This document shows, piece by piece, positions 20,792 through 28,527 of a stretch of DNA of 30,309 nt. The stretch comes from CAYOHP01 sp964403795 [NCBI: uncultured bacterium]. GTDB taxonomy: Bacteria; Muiribacteriota; UBA6191; CAZXTJ01. A program made the translations under genes and the position numbers. The stretch lies in contig CAYOHP010000077.1 in NCBI GenBank assembly GCA_964403795.1, positions 1-30,309 of the forward strand, in the 5' to 3' direction. Under the pieces are notes generated by a model that saw only the letters and a program-made list of their open reading frames with translations, ran no database searches and had not been told where the DNA came from. Position 1 is the first letter of the stretch. Each line of letters begins with the position of its first letter.

Positions 20792-21922
20792 GTGGATGCC
20801 GCGCTCCAGGCCCGTCTGGAGGCCGCCCGACGGGAGCCCGGGGAGGTCGGACGCTGGATCGACCTGGCCCAGGCCGCGATCCGTGCCGGCTCCCTCGACG
20901 CGCTCCCGCTCGACCCCGAGTGCCTGGTGGCGATCGCCGGGATCCAGGCGGAGCATCCCGGGGAGAGCGCCCTGGCCCACCTGGTGCTCGCCGGCTTCGG
21001 GCTCCGGGCCGAGGCGGCCCGGCATGGCGATCCCGCGCCCGGGATCTGGGCGACCCTCCCCAGATCGGAACTGGTGGAGGGAACCTGGACCGACCGGCGG
21101 ACCGGACTCCCGATCGCGGTCCGTCGCCTTCGGGACCGCGCCACCATGCTGCTCTCGGGACGGGCGGGCCGGCGCGGCTTCGTCTACCTGGACCGGGACC
21201 CGGTCACGGTCGCCGGGCTACGCACCTGGCTCGAGGTGTCGCGCCGGCCCGAGCCGCCGCCCTGGCTGCTCCATCCTCCCCCGCTGGAAGGGCCGGCCAC
21301 CTGCGTGACCAGGGAGGAGGCCGAGGCCTACGCGGCTTGGGTAGGGGGCCATCTGCCCTCGGAGCCGGTGCTCGCCATGGGCTGCCGCGTGCTCGGCCTC
21401 GACCCGGAGGCCAGCGGCTTCGCCCTGGTCCGGGACGGGGGCAAGGAGATCGGCGAGGACCTCCCGTGCCGCTGGACCCTGGGTCGGCCCGTCTGGCGCC
21501 GGGAGGAGCCGGCGACCCGGATCCCTTCCGACTGGCGACCCGAGCTGGAAGCCGTCGAGTCCGCACCCGCGATCCGCCTCGGCCTGCCCGGGGATCTCGC
21601 CGGCCGGATCGCCCGGATCCACGAGTGGACCACCACCCAGGCCGAGTGGGCGCGATTCACCCGGACCGGCGACAACTGGCTCGATGCGCCCGACGTGGCC
21701 GCTTTCGAGGAGAAGGAGGGGACCCGCTCGGCGCCCCGGGCCACCGTGCTCACCGGGCGTTGCCAGGGACCACGGAGGGGGATCCGGCCGGTGGGGGCGA
21801 GCCCGGGCGACCGGGATCCCCTGCTCGGCTTCCGGGTGGCCGTATCGCCGGTGCTCCCCGCCGGGAGCGAATTGGTCGGACCCTGGCTCGAGCCGGACGG
21901 GGAGGCGCCGCGTGGCCCATGA
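20792..21922 (+). CDS. Degenerate FGE-sulfatase-fold protein
   Basis: A 376-residue cytoplasmic-looking protein. The middle, ATCVTREEAEAYAAWVGG then HLPSE, is the sulfatase-modifying-factor (FGE/EgtB/PvdO-fold) motif usually written P..C.SW.DA..Y..W.GGRLPTEAE. The C-terminus ends DPLLGFRVAVSP, like the family's GFRVA. The signature RGGSW near the end is replaced by VLTGRCQG, and the paired catalytic Cys of formylglycine-generating enzyme are not evident, so FGE activity is unlikely. The N-terminal 90 residues are helical, with a DPECLVAIAGIQAEHPGESA repeat-like part. The GTG at 20792 has GGAAGGAGGG upstream. The next gene overlaps its end by 11 bases, so they are co-translated and may work together. 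The fold call is moderate; function is unknown. Confidence 0.65.
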   Translation: MDAALQARLEAARREPGEVGRWIDLAQAAIRAGSLDALPLDPECLVAIAGIQAEHPGESALAHLVLAGFGLRAEAARHGDPAPGIWATLPRSELVEGTWTDRRTGLPIAVRRLRDRATMLLSGRAGRRGFVYLDRDPVTVAGLRTWLEVSRRPEPPPWLLHPPPLEGPATCVTREEAEAYAAWVGGHLPSEPVLAMGCRVLGLDPEASGFALVRDGGKEIGEDLPCRWTLGRPVWRREEPATRIPSDWRPELEAVESAPAIRLGLPGDLAGRIARIHEWTTTQAEWARFTRTGDNWLDAPDVAAFEEKEGTRSAPRATVLTGRCQGPRRGIRPVGASPGDRDPLLGFRVAVSPVLPAGSELVGPWLEPDGEAPRGP

Positions 21923-22298
21923 CTGCCCCGCCTGCCGGGCGGTGATCGAGAGGGAGGGGGCCGGGCGGGATCCGCCGGAGGCTCACGGGGAAGCGCACTC
22001 CGGGCACGGTCACCACGGCTGGGGCGAGGTCGCACCGGTCACCGACGCCCTCGGCCCCCCGGACCTCCTGGTGCTGGCGTCTGCCCAGGTCCGGAACCCG
22101 AATGCCGAGATCCTGGCGATCGGACTCGTCCTGGTGGCCGAGTCCTCCACCTCCGGATCCGGTGCCGGGTCCTACCGGCTGCTCGCGGAACTCGCCGACG
22201 GGACCCGCCAGGTCCTGCTGGACCGGATCCCGGACCGGGACCTGGGGGCCAGGATGGCCCACCGGGTCGAGGAGGTCATGGGTCTGCCGACCTCCTGA
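21912..22298 (+). CDS. Small protein with CPxC motif and His-rich segment, possibly metal-binding
   Basis: A 128-residue protein starting at a GTG that overlaps the FGE-like gene by 11 bases, with GGGAGG 6 bases upstream. The N-terminus reads VAHDCPACRAVIE, followed by HGEAHSGHGHHGWGE; the Cys pair and six His suggest metal binding. The rest is an alpha/beta domain (PDLLVLASAQVRNPNAEILA, then IGLVLVAESS, then YRLLAELADGTRQVLLDRIP, then ARMAHRVEEVMGL). I do not recognise the family. The tight overlap implies translational coupling and probably a joint role with the FGE-like protein. Confidence 0.7.
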   Translation: MAHDCPACRAVIEREGAGRDPPEAHGEAHSGHGHHGWGEVAPVTDALGPPDLLVLASAQVRNPNAEILAIGLVLVAESSTSGSGAGSYRLLAELADGTRQVLLDRIPDRDLGARMAHRVEEVMGLPTS

Positions 22299-22379
22299 CA
22301 GGGCGCCCTCGGCCCGGGGGACCGGATTCCTGCCGGGAGAGGCCGGATCGGTGCGGTCTCCGGGGGACGCGGCCGCGAC

Positions 22380-22409
22380 TTGTGGGGGCTCGGCCCCGGT
22401 CGCTACGGT
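22380..22409 (+). promoter_or_regulatory. Promoter of the cyclase operon, leaderless type
   Basis: TTGTGG, an 18-base spacer and TACGGT (inside GCTACGGT). The -10 hexamer ends 6 bases before the ATG at 22416, so transcription would start at the start codon. This is one of the two best two-box promoters in the window. There is no Shine-Dalgarno before the ATG. Confidence 0.5.
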
Positions 22410-22415
22410 GTCGCC

Positions 22416-24014
22416 ATGCAGCGGCGCAACCTGGCGGTGCTGGCGGTCGACGGGAGCGACTCCTCCCGGATCGACGCGGTGGCGGAAGCCCGGCGGGGGC
22501 TCTCGGGGGGCGGGGAAGGCACCCAGAAGGTCTTCGCCTTCACCTCGCCCACCGACGCGGTGCTCGTCGCCCTGGAGGTGACCCGGACGCTGGACCTGGG
22601 GGTCTCCTCGGGGGTGGCGGTCGGCGAGGTCGGCGACGGCGAGGGCGGGCTCTCGGGCCGGGCCGTCGACGCCGCCAGATCGCGGGCGGCCCGGGCCGCC
22701 CGCGGCCAGGTGCTCATGACCGAGGCCGTCTACCTGGCCATGAACCGGGTCGAGGTCTCGGCGGCCCCCACCAACCTCGAGCCCAGCGGGGCCGTCGAGC
22801 AGCGGATCTACCGGGCCGAGCCGAGCCAGCGGGCTGCCGCGGACGAGGCCGCGGCCCCGGCCCGGGAGGGCGCCCTGGGCCGGATCCTCCCGGCGGTCTT
22901 GCTGGTGGCTGCCTTCGCCGGTGGCTTCGCCCTCTCCCAGGGGGATCGCCTCCAGTTCCGCGGCCTGGCCGCCGAGCTCGGCTCGCTGGCCGAGGACCTG
23001 GCCAGGAACGGCCAGCACCGGGAGGCTTCCCAGGCCTTCCTGGAGGCCTACCGCAAGGACCCCGGTCGCCCCATCTACGAGGCTCGTTTCCGGGAGACGC
23101 TGCTCCAGGCGAGCCGTACCTTCGAGCGGGCCGGGAGGCTGGATGCCGCCTTCCGCCTGCTGGCCGAGGGGGCCTCGGTGGATCCCTTCCGGCCCGACCT
23201 CGAGGCCCGCCTGGTCGAGGTGATGCGGGCCTATGCGGAGGCCCTCCTCCAGGCCGATTCCACCCTGGCCTACGCCGAGGAGGAGAAGCGTTTCCTGGCC
23301 GCGCTCCCCCTCAGGGAGCAGGAGATCCGGGACATGCTGGTGGGCCTGAAGGCCGAGGACGCCATCCAGGAGTGGCGCGCCGCCAAGGGGGTGCGGGCCC
23401 GGGATGCCGCCACCGCCCGCTTCGAGCCCCTCTATAAGGAGAGCCCCGAGAACCCGCACCTGAACCTGGTCGACGCCGAGCGCTTCGCCGCCCAGGGTCG
23501 CCAGGAAGTGGTCCTGGAGGAACTCTCGGCGGCACTTTCCAAGCGGCCCGAGTGGCGCACCGAGCGCGCCGAGATCCCCAGGATCCTGGTCAAGGTGCTC
23601 ACCTCCATGGAGACCGCCTACCATCGCCGCTCCATGGGACAGGTGATCGACTTCTGTCTCCAGCGCCTGCCCGACCAGGTCGAGCCGGTGCTCGCTCCCC
23701 TGCTCCGGGGCGACGCCATCGGGGCGCGGGTGGCTGCCTTCCGCTTCCTCGGCCGACGCGGCAAGATCGGGTACGACCAGGAGTTCGACTTCCATGTGAA
23801 GAACCTCCAGGGGTTGACCGCCATGGGGAGCCGGGAGTCCCCGCTCGAGGACGAGACCCTGGTGGAGGAGGCGATCCGGTTCGCCAAGAAGGCCAAGGGC
23901 GAGGACCGGCGCCGCATGCTCACGTTGCTCGACAGCGCCGCCAGGAACCCCAAGGTCCCGAGCCAGGCCCAGGACGAGATCCGGCGGGCGCTCGGAGAGA
24001 TGGGTGCCGGATGA
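22416..24014 (+). CDS. Membrane protein with degenerate class III cyclase domain and helical repeat region
   Basis: A 532-residue protein. Residues 1-130 follow the class III nucleotide cyclase pattern (LAVLAVDGSDSS, TSPTDAVLVALEV, GVSSGVAVGEVGDGEGGLSG, GQVLMTEAVYLAMN, RIYRAEP), but the core catalytic loop is deleted: the segment that should read KGxGD is GTQK, and the N...R transition-state pair is missing. A membrane span follows (ILPAVLLVAAFAGGFALS, about 150-172), then about 350 residues of helical repeats resembling TPRs (LARNGQHREASQAFLEAYRK, FERAGRLDAAFRLLAEGA). It is unlikely to make cAMP alone; it may be a regulator or partner of the intact cyclase two genes later. The ATG overlaps no other gene. 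Its TGA overlaps the next ATG as ATGA. Confidence 0.75.
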   Translation: MQRRNLAVLAVDGSDSSRIDAVAEARRGLSGGGEGTQKVFAFTSPTDAVLVALEVTRTLDLGVSSGVAVGEVGDGEGGLSGRAVDAARSRAARAARGQVLMTEAVYLAMNRVEVSAAPTNLEPSGAVEQRIYRAEPSQRAAADEAAAPAREGALGRILPAVLLVAAFAGGFALSQGDRLQFRGLAAELGSLAEDLARNGQHREASQAFLEAYRKDPGRPIYEARFRETLLQASRTFERAGRLDAAFRLLAEGASVDPFRPDLEARLVEVMRAYAEALLQADSTLAYAEEEKRFLAALPLREQEIRDMLVGLKAEDAIQEWRAAKGVRARDAATARFEPLYKESPENPHLNLVDAERFAAQGRQEVVLEELSAALSKRPEWRTERAEIPRILVKVLTSMETAYHRRSMGQVIDFCLQRLPDQVEPVLAPLLRGDAIGARVAAFRFLGRRGKIGYDQEFDFHVKNLQGLTAMGSRESPLEDETLVEEAIRFAKKAKGEDRRRMLTLLDSAARNPKVPSQAQDEIRRALGEMGAG

Positions 24015-24517
24015 TGGAGACCCATCTCGTGACCCTGCTGGCGGTGGAGTGGCGGGGGTACTCGGAGTTCGCCGCCGGCTCCAGTCCGGCAGCCCTGGAG
24101 GCCCGGGTGCGGGCCTTCGCGGCCGAGGCCTCGGGCCTGGCGGCCGGCCACGGGGGGAGCCCGGTGGTGAACATGGTGAAGGGCAGCGACGAGGTCCGCC
24201 TGTTCTCGTTCCCGGGACCCTCGGCGGCGCTCAGGGCCGCGGCCGAGCTGGCCCCGGGACTCGTCGCCAAGGGTTTCCCGGTGGCCCTGGCGGTGCACGC
24301 CGGGGAGTGCTTCCAGCGGGGCGAGACCCTGCTCGGTCCGCCGCTCCGCGAGATCGCCGACCTGCTGCCCCAGGCCGGGACCGGCGAGATCCTGCTGACC
24401 GACGTGGTGCGCCTCACCGCCACCCGCGAGGAGGTCCCGCCCATGGAGCGGCTCGACCGGGTGGTCGAGCTGGGGGGCGAACCCCACGCGGTGCACCGCC
24501 TGGGCGGGGTCGGGTAG
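24011..24517 (+). CDS. Stand-alone degenerate class III cyclase domain
   Basis: A 168-residue cytosolic protein that is nearly all cyclase-homology domain. It has LVTLLAVEWRGYSEF (Asp of the first metal site replaced by Glu), NMVKGSDEVRLFSF (the second Asp kept), VALAVHAGECFQRGETLLGP, then PLREIADLLPQAG where the N...R catalytic pair should be, and TGEILLTDVVRLTATRE. With one metal ligand changed and the transition-state residues lost, catalysis is improbable; heterodimer formation with a neighbour is the likely role, as is known for regulatory cyclase halves in other systems. It starts at ATG 24011, overlapping the previous stop (ATGA), and ends 16 bases before the intact cyclase gene, so all three are surely one operon. 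Confidence 0.75.
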   Translation: MMETHLVTLLAVEWRGYSEFAAGSSPAALEARVRAFAAEASGLAAGHGGSPVVNMVKGSDEVRLFSFPGPSAALRAAAELAPGLVAKGFPVALAVHAGECFQRGETLLGPPLREIADLLPQAGTGEILLTDVVRLTATREEVPPMERLDRVVELGGEPHAVHRLGGVG

Positions 24518-24533
24518 CCGGAGAGGGGAGAGT

Positions 24534-26588
24534 GTGGAGAGCCGCCACCTGGCGATCATGATGACCGACATCCAGGGCTTCACCCGCGCCACCTCGGGCA
24601 TGGACCGCGACCAGGTCGAGGCCCTGCTGGCCCGCCACGAGGAACTCCTGAAGCCCTGCTTCGGGCAGTTCGACGGGACGGTGGTGAAGGGGCTGGGGGA
24701 TGCCTTCCTGGTGACCTTCGAGTCGCCCACCAAGGCGGTGCAGGCAGGGGTCCGGGTCCAGGAGGTGCTGGCCGAGTACAACCGCAAGGCCGAGGCCGGG
24801 GAACGCCTGCGGGTGCGGGTGGCACTGAACGCCGGGGAAGTGAACCTCAGGGGCGGGGACATCTTCGGCGAGGCCGTGAACATCACCGCCCGGGTCGAGG
24901 GCGTGTGCGCCGCCGAGCAGGTGACCCTGACCGAGGCCGTCCACCTGCTCCTCGATCGCGAGAAGCTCGAGACCGAGTACCTCGAAGAGGTCACCCTCAA
25001 GGGGATCCCCTTCGGGGTCAAGCTCTACCGGGTCTCGCCCCATTGGCTCGAACCCGAGGAACGAGGCATCGAGAAGGCCAGGAGCAGCTACGCCGAGGCC
25101 AAGGACGCCCCGGGGCCGGCGCGGTGGCTGTGGGCCGGGGCGGCGCTGGCACTGGCGGTCTCGCTCGGCAGCCTGGCCGCCCGCCCCCCGGACGCCCTGA
25201 CCCGGGCGCAGGCCCTGATCAAGGCCGGCGAGGCCACCCAGGCCTGGGAACTCCTGGAGGAGACCCGCAGCCGTTCGCCCTCGCCCGAGCTCGATGCCCT
25301 GGCGCGGGAGTTCGTGACCGGGAGGATCGAGGCCTTCGGGAAGGACGGGAAGTCGCGGGAGGCATGGGACGAGCTGGCCCGCTTCGCCCGGAGCTGGCCC
25401 GGGGTCGAGGGACTCTCCGACCCGCCGGCCCTGGCCCAGAAGGGGATCGCCACCGTGGCCGCGCTCCGGGCCGCGGGCCGCTTCCCGGAGGCCGACCGCC
25501 TGCTCGCCGAGCTCGAATCGGCGGGCCGCACCGGGAGTGCCCGCGACACCCTGGCGGGGTGGGCCAAGGAGGACCTGGTCCGGACCTGGGACGCGGCCGC
25601 CAAGGCGGGGGGCGGGGACGGGGCGGGGCTGGCCCGGGCGCTGGGCGCCGACGAGGTCGGGACCCGGTTGCGCCGGCTCGAGGCCCTGAAGCCGGGGGAC
25701 CCGTTCGCGGCCTTCGTGAGGGGCGCCATCGCCATGCTCGGCTCCACCGGGATCTCGCCGAACCATCGAGGCTCGAGCGACCTGGAGTACCCGATGAAGG
25801 CCTTCGGGGCGGCGCTCTCCCAGGACCCTGAGCTGGCCGATCGGGTGGAGGCCGAGCCGGTCTACCGGGCGCTCACCCGCTTCTACCCCCCCTGGGAGGA
25901 CGAGTGGAACTGGGGCGACCAGCTGCTGGCGCTCCGGGTAGGCCGCTGGCTCGAGCCCCGGCTCCGGGCCTGGGTGGACGAGCCGCCCGCCGAGTCCGCC
26001 GGCATGGTCGAGAGGCTCGACAACTTCTTCATGCGGCGGAACTCCCGGAGGGTGCTGGAGCGCCGGGGCGTGCCCGCCAACCATGACCGGAGGCTGGAGG
26101 CGGCGCTGGACCTCGAGGTGATCCGGACCCGCACCGACGTGCTCGGCGACAAGCGGCTGCTCGAAGAGCTCGCCACCCTGGACCTGAACCTCGACATGAT
26201 CGACGCGGTCTCCCGGGGCCCCCTCCTCGACCTCCTGCGCCGGACCGTCACCGCCTGGCTGGCGGGCGACGACGAGACCATCTGGTGGCGCGAGGAACTC
26301 ACCAAGATGGCCAAGCGGCGGGGCTTCGCCGAGGCCTACCAGCCCGACCGGGAGCTCGCCCGCGACCTCGACTGGGCGCTGCGCAAGCGCACCTGGAGCC
26401 ATAGCTTCCGGATCGACGAGTGGGACAAGCGCTTCCTCCGGGACCGCTATCCCAGGGTGGCGGCCCTCACCGGCCCCCATCGGGACGCGGTGAAGGCCCT
26501 GCTCGAGGCCAGCCTGAAGCTGGTCTCCGAGAAGGCCCCCGACCTGGCCGCCGAGCACCGGGCCGCCCTCGACTCGATGGGGAAGTAG
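24534..26588 (+). CDS. Class III adenylate cyclase with membrane span and helical repeat region
   Basis: A 684-residue protein with a complete catalytic domain at residues 1-170: metal-binding Asp12 (MMTDIQGFT) and Asp56 (KGLGD), adenine-specifying Lys52 and Asp109 (DIFG), and the transition-state pair Asn116 and Arg120 (GEAVNITAR). By family rules this is an adenylate, not guanylate, cyclase. One membrane span (WLWAGAALALAVSLGSLAA, about 197-215) is followed by about 470 residues of helical, partly TPR-like sequence (RAQALIKAGEATQAWELLEE, then AAGRFPEADRLLAELESAG) and a region rich in Trp/Arg (FYPPWEDEWNWGDQ). So the catalytic part is N-terminal and cytosolic and the repeats probably lie outside the membrane. 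The GTG at 24534 has GAGAGGGGAG upstream. Same architecture as the first gene of the operon. Confidence 0.9.
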   Translation: MESRHLAIMMTDIQGFTRATSGMDRDQVEALLARHEELLKPCFGQFDGTVVKGLGDAFLVTFESPTKAVQAGVRVQEVLAEYNRKAEAGERLRVRVALNAGEVNLRGGDIFGEAVNITARVEGVCAAEQVTLTEAVHLLLDREKLETEYLEEVTLKGIPFGVKLYRVSPHWLEPEERGIEKARSSYAEAKDAPGPARWLWAGAALALAVSLGSLAARPPDALTRAQALIKAGEATQAWELLEETRSRSPSPELDALAREFVTGRIEAFGKDGKSREAWDELARFARSWPGVEGLSDPPALAQKGIATVAALRAAGRFPEADRLLAELESAGRTGSARDTLAGWAKEDLVRTWDAAAKAGGGDGAGLARALGADEVGTRLRRLEALKPGDPFAAFVRGAIAMLGSTGISPNHRGSSDLEYPMKAFGAALSQDPELADRVEAEPVYRALTRFYPPWEDEWNWGDQLLALRVGRWLEPRLRAWVDEPPAESAGMVERLDNFFMRRNSRRVLERRGVPANHDRRLEAALDLEVIRTRTDVLGDKRLLEELATLDLNLDMIDAVSRGPLLDLLRRTVTAWLAGDDETIWWREELTKMAKRRGFAEAYQPDRELARDLDWALRKRTWSHSFRIDEWDKRFLRDRYPRVAALTGPHRDAVKALLEASLKLVSEKAPDLAAEHRAALDSMGK

Positions 26589-26592
26589 GCCC

Positions 26593-26706
26593 GGGGCGGA
26601 CCCTGGGTCAGGGCGGGGCGTCGGACCCGGGGTCAGCGCGGGGCGTCGGACCAGGGGGTCAGGCCGGACGGGTCGGGGCGGGGCGTCGAACCCGAGGTCA
26701 GGCCGG
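26593..26706. repeat. Imperfect tandem repeat, about 25-30 base units
   Basis: Four imperfect copies of a unit like GCGGGGCGTCGGACCCGGGG then TCAG: about 26593-26612 (degenerate), 26613-26637, 26638-26663 and 26677-26706, with a short insertion before the last. It fills the gap between the convergent cyclase gene and the Pro-rich secreted protein gene; the last unit holds that gene's stop codon. Confidence 0.65.
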
Positions 26707-27201
26707 GACCCAGGGGGGCAAGGCTTCCAGGGCGGCCTTCTCGTCGGGGCCCGGCGTCCCGGGGGCCCGGAGAGGATTCGGCCCCGTCTCGGGGGCCGGG
26801 CGGGGTCGGAGCGGGGCCGGTGCGGGTCGCGGGGCCTCGGGGCTTCCCGGAACCGGGACCGGGGCCGGCGGCCGGATCGGCACCGGGACCGGCGCCGGGG
26901 TCAGCTCGGCGAGGGCCCGGGAGAGGGCCCCCACCCAAGCGCGGGCCTCGGCCACCCTGGCCTCCACCGCCGACCTCTCACGGGCGTAGCCGGGGGAAAG
27001 CCCGGGATCCCCGATCCCCTGGAGCTTGGCCAGCATGAACTCCTCGATCGAGAGGGTGCGCCGGGCCACCGCCAGGGCCTCCTCCAGGCGCTGGCGGTGA
27101 GGGGTGGCGGGGGTGGCGCCGGGGTCGCCGGCCTGGGCCCCGGGCACCAGTCCGGAGGAGAGCAGGAGCAGGAGTCCTGCCCGGCTGCCGGCTCTCTGCA
27201 T
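26698..27201 (-). CDS. Small secreted Pro-rich protein of unknown function
   Basis: A 167-residue exported protein. The signal peptide is MQRAGSRAGLLLLLSSGLVP with cleavage likely after GAQA. A helical segment follows (RQRLEEALAVARRTLSIEEF and ERSAVEARVAEARAWVGALS), then a long Pro/Ala/Arg-rich tail (PAPVPVPIRPPAPVPVPGSP). No family recognised. The ATG at 27201 has GGAGGG 6 bases upstream, and this Shine-Dalgarno can pair with an upstream CCTCC (noted separately). TACCTT at 27338-27333 may be its -10, which would give a leader of about 125 bases. The stop lies inside the tandem repeat. Confidence 0.6.
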   Translation of the reverse strand: MQRAGSRAGLLLLLSSGLVPGAQAGDPGATPATPHRQRLEEALAVARRTLSIEEFMLAKLQGIGDPGLSPGYARERSAVEARVAEARAWVGALSRALAELTPAPVPVPIRPPAPVPVPGSPEAPRPAPAPLRPRPAPETGPNPLRAPGTPGPDEKAALEALPPWVPA

Positions 27202-27208
27202 GGCGCAC

Positions 27209-27223
27209 CCTCCGGTCGGGAGG
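27209..27223 (-). promoter_or_regulatory. Hairpin that could mask the Shine-Dalgarno of the Pro-rich protein gene
   Basis: On the minus strand CCTCC (27223-27219), loop CGACC and GGAGG (27213-27209) form a perfect 5-bp GC-rich stem, extendable by a wobble pair. GGAGG is the gene's Shine-Dalgarno, so the stem would limit translation until opened. Confidence 0.4.
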
Positions 27224-27332
27224 AACCGGGGGCCGAGGTCCGGGCCGGCTTTCCGGCCGGTCGCGACGCCCTCGGGGCGCAGGATCGTCCCCGTCCTGGG
27301 GGCGGGACCCGCGCCGAAGTCCTCCGAAGGGC

Positions 27333-27338
27333 AAGGTA
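27333..27338 (-). promoter_or_regulatory. Possible -10 element for the Pro-rich protein gene
   Basis: TACCTT (in GGTTACCTT) on the minus strand between the J-domain gene stop and the Pro-rich protein gene. The -10 is 131 bases upstream of the ATG, leaving a long leader that also contains a GGCCGG/CCGGCC inverted repeat at 27240-27262. Confidence 0.35.
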
Positions 27339-27358
27339 ACCGGCGCTGGCGGCCTTCC

Positions 27359-28468
27359 CTAGAGCCGGCTCCCGACCTCCCGAAGCGCCTGGAACTCGCC
27401 CGGAAGTGTGCGGAGGAAGGGGAAGGTCATGGTCCCGGAGACCACGTCCAGGTAGCCGGCCCAGTGGCTCTCGCCCCGCTTCTTGGCCAGGGCCTGGAGC
27501 TGGGTGCGGTTCCGGGCCCGGAGATCCCGCTCGATGGCGGGACCGTCCTTGGCCTCGAGGCAGAGCACCAGGAGCAGCACGAACCGCCGCGACAGCGAGA
27601 CCTCGCCGGTGGCCTTGGACTGGTTCTTCGCCTTCTCGCACCAGGTCGCCATGGCTTCCTTGGTGAGGACGTCGGTCGAGCCCACCAGCACCAGGAAGCG
27701 GTCGCTGCCCAGCGTCCCGGCCAGTGCCAGGTCGAAACCCTGGGCCGGAGGCGAGTGCCAGAGCCCCCGGGGATTGGCCTCGGTGATGGCCTGGCGGGTG
27801 GCCTGGACCGCCGCCTCGAGGCCCTTGACCACTTCTTCGGCGGTGGGCCAGCGGGGGGGGAGGCCCGACTTCTTCAGGCGGCGTTCGGGACCGGCTGCCG
27901 CGGCCGCGGCCTTCTTCCCGTCGGCGGCAGGGGGGGAAGGCGGGGAGCCTGCTCCCTTGGTCGGCTTCTCCGGGTCCTTGGGGGCCGCGGCGGGTCGCGA
28001 CTCTCCGCCCTTGGGCGCCGTCGACTCCTTCGCCGGGGCGGCGCTTCCCTTGCTCCCGGAACCGGAGCCGGCGCCGGCGCTGGAGCTGGAGCCGGTGCCG
28101 GAACCGGCGCCGGAGCGAGCGACGCCCGACCCGGATCCCTTCTCAGGGGTGAGCACCGTGTCGCGTCCCGGGGGGCGGGTCACCGGTCCGCCCGAGTTGG
28201 GCGACGGAGAGGCACCGGCATTGGCCTTCTTGCGCCGGAGCTCGAGGAACTTGTCGTACTCCTGGCGCCGGTCCGGGTTGGAGAGCACGCCGTACGCCTC
28301 GTTCAGGAGCACCATGCGGACCCGGGCCTCCTCCCGGAGCTCGGTCGCCAGGTGCATCACCTTGTCCGGGTGGCTCTCGGCGGCCCGCTTGCGGAAGGTC
28401 TTGCGGATCTCGTCCGCGGAAGCCCCTTCGGCCAGACCCAGGATCTCGTAATAGGTCTTGCGTGCCAT
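27359..28468 (-). CDS. J-domain (DnaJ-like) protein with low-complexity linker and unnamed C-terminal domain
   Basis: A 369-residue cytoplasmic co-chaperone candidate. Residues 1-75 are a J-domain: YYEILGLAEGASADEIRKTF, the HPD motif at 33-35 (SHPDK), and LLNEAYGVLSNPDRRQEYDK. This would stimulate DnaK ATPase. There is no Gly/Phe region, zinc-finger or DnaJ C-terminal fold, so it is not DnaJ itself. A Ser/Gly/Ala/Pro/Lys-rich linker of about 120 residues follows, then a C-terminal domain (PTAEEVVKGLEAAVQATRQA ... FDLALAGTLGSDRFLVLVGS ... RRFVLLLVLCLEAKDGPAIE ... FPFLRTLPGEFQALREVG) for which I know no name. The ATG at 28468 is preferred to a TTG at 28483, which would lie in the promoter. The -10-like GCTACCTT ends 13 bases upstream. 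Divergent from the carrier protein operon. Confidence 0.82.
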   Translation of the reverse strand: MARKTYYEILGLAEGASADEIRKTFRKRAAESHPDKVMHLATELREEARVRMVLLNEAYGVLSNPDRRQEYDKFLELRRKKANAGASPSPNSGGPVTRPPGRDTVLTPEKGSGSGVARSGAGSGTGSSSSAGAGSGSGSKGSAAPAKESTAPKGGESRPAAAPKDPEKPTKGAGSPPSPPAADGKKAAAAAAGPERRLKKSGLPPRWPTAEEVVKGLEAAVQATRQAITEANPRGLWHSPPAQGFDLALAGTLGSDRFLVLVGSTDVLTKEAMATWCEKAKNQSKATGEVSLSRRFVLLLVLCLEAKDGPAIERDLRARNRTQLQALAKKRGESHWAGYLDVVSGTMTFPFLRTLPGEFQALREVGSRL

Positions 28469-28481
28469 GGTCCGACGGGCC

Positions 28482-28487
28482 AAGGTA
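28482..28487 (-). promoter_or_regulatory. Possible -10 element for the J-domain gene
   Basis: TACCTT inside GCTACCTT on the minus strand, 13 bases before the ATG at 28468, the same octamer as before the first kinase gene. No clear -35. Confidence 0.4.
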
Positions 28488-28527
28488 GCACGCTGACCGC
28501 TGGGGAGTGGTACGCCAGAGAGCCCCC

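Noticed and set aside
20792-21922. Active formylglycine-generating enzyme
   Set aside because: The RGGSW region and the catalytic Cys pair are missing, and no sulfatase gene lies nearby.
27240-27262. GGCCGG/CCGGCC inverted repeat as an intrinsic terminator of the J-domain gene
   Set aside because: The stem is followed by no T run on either strand, and it is about 100 bases beyond the stop, inside the predicted leader of the next gene.
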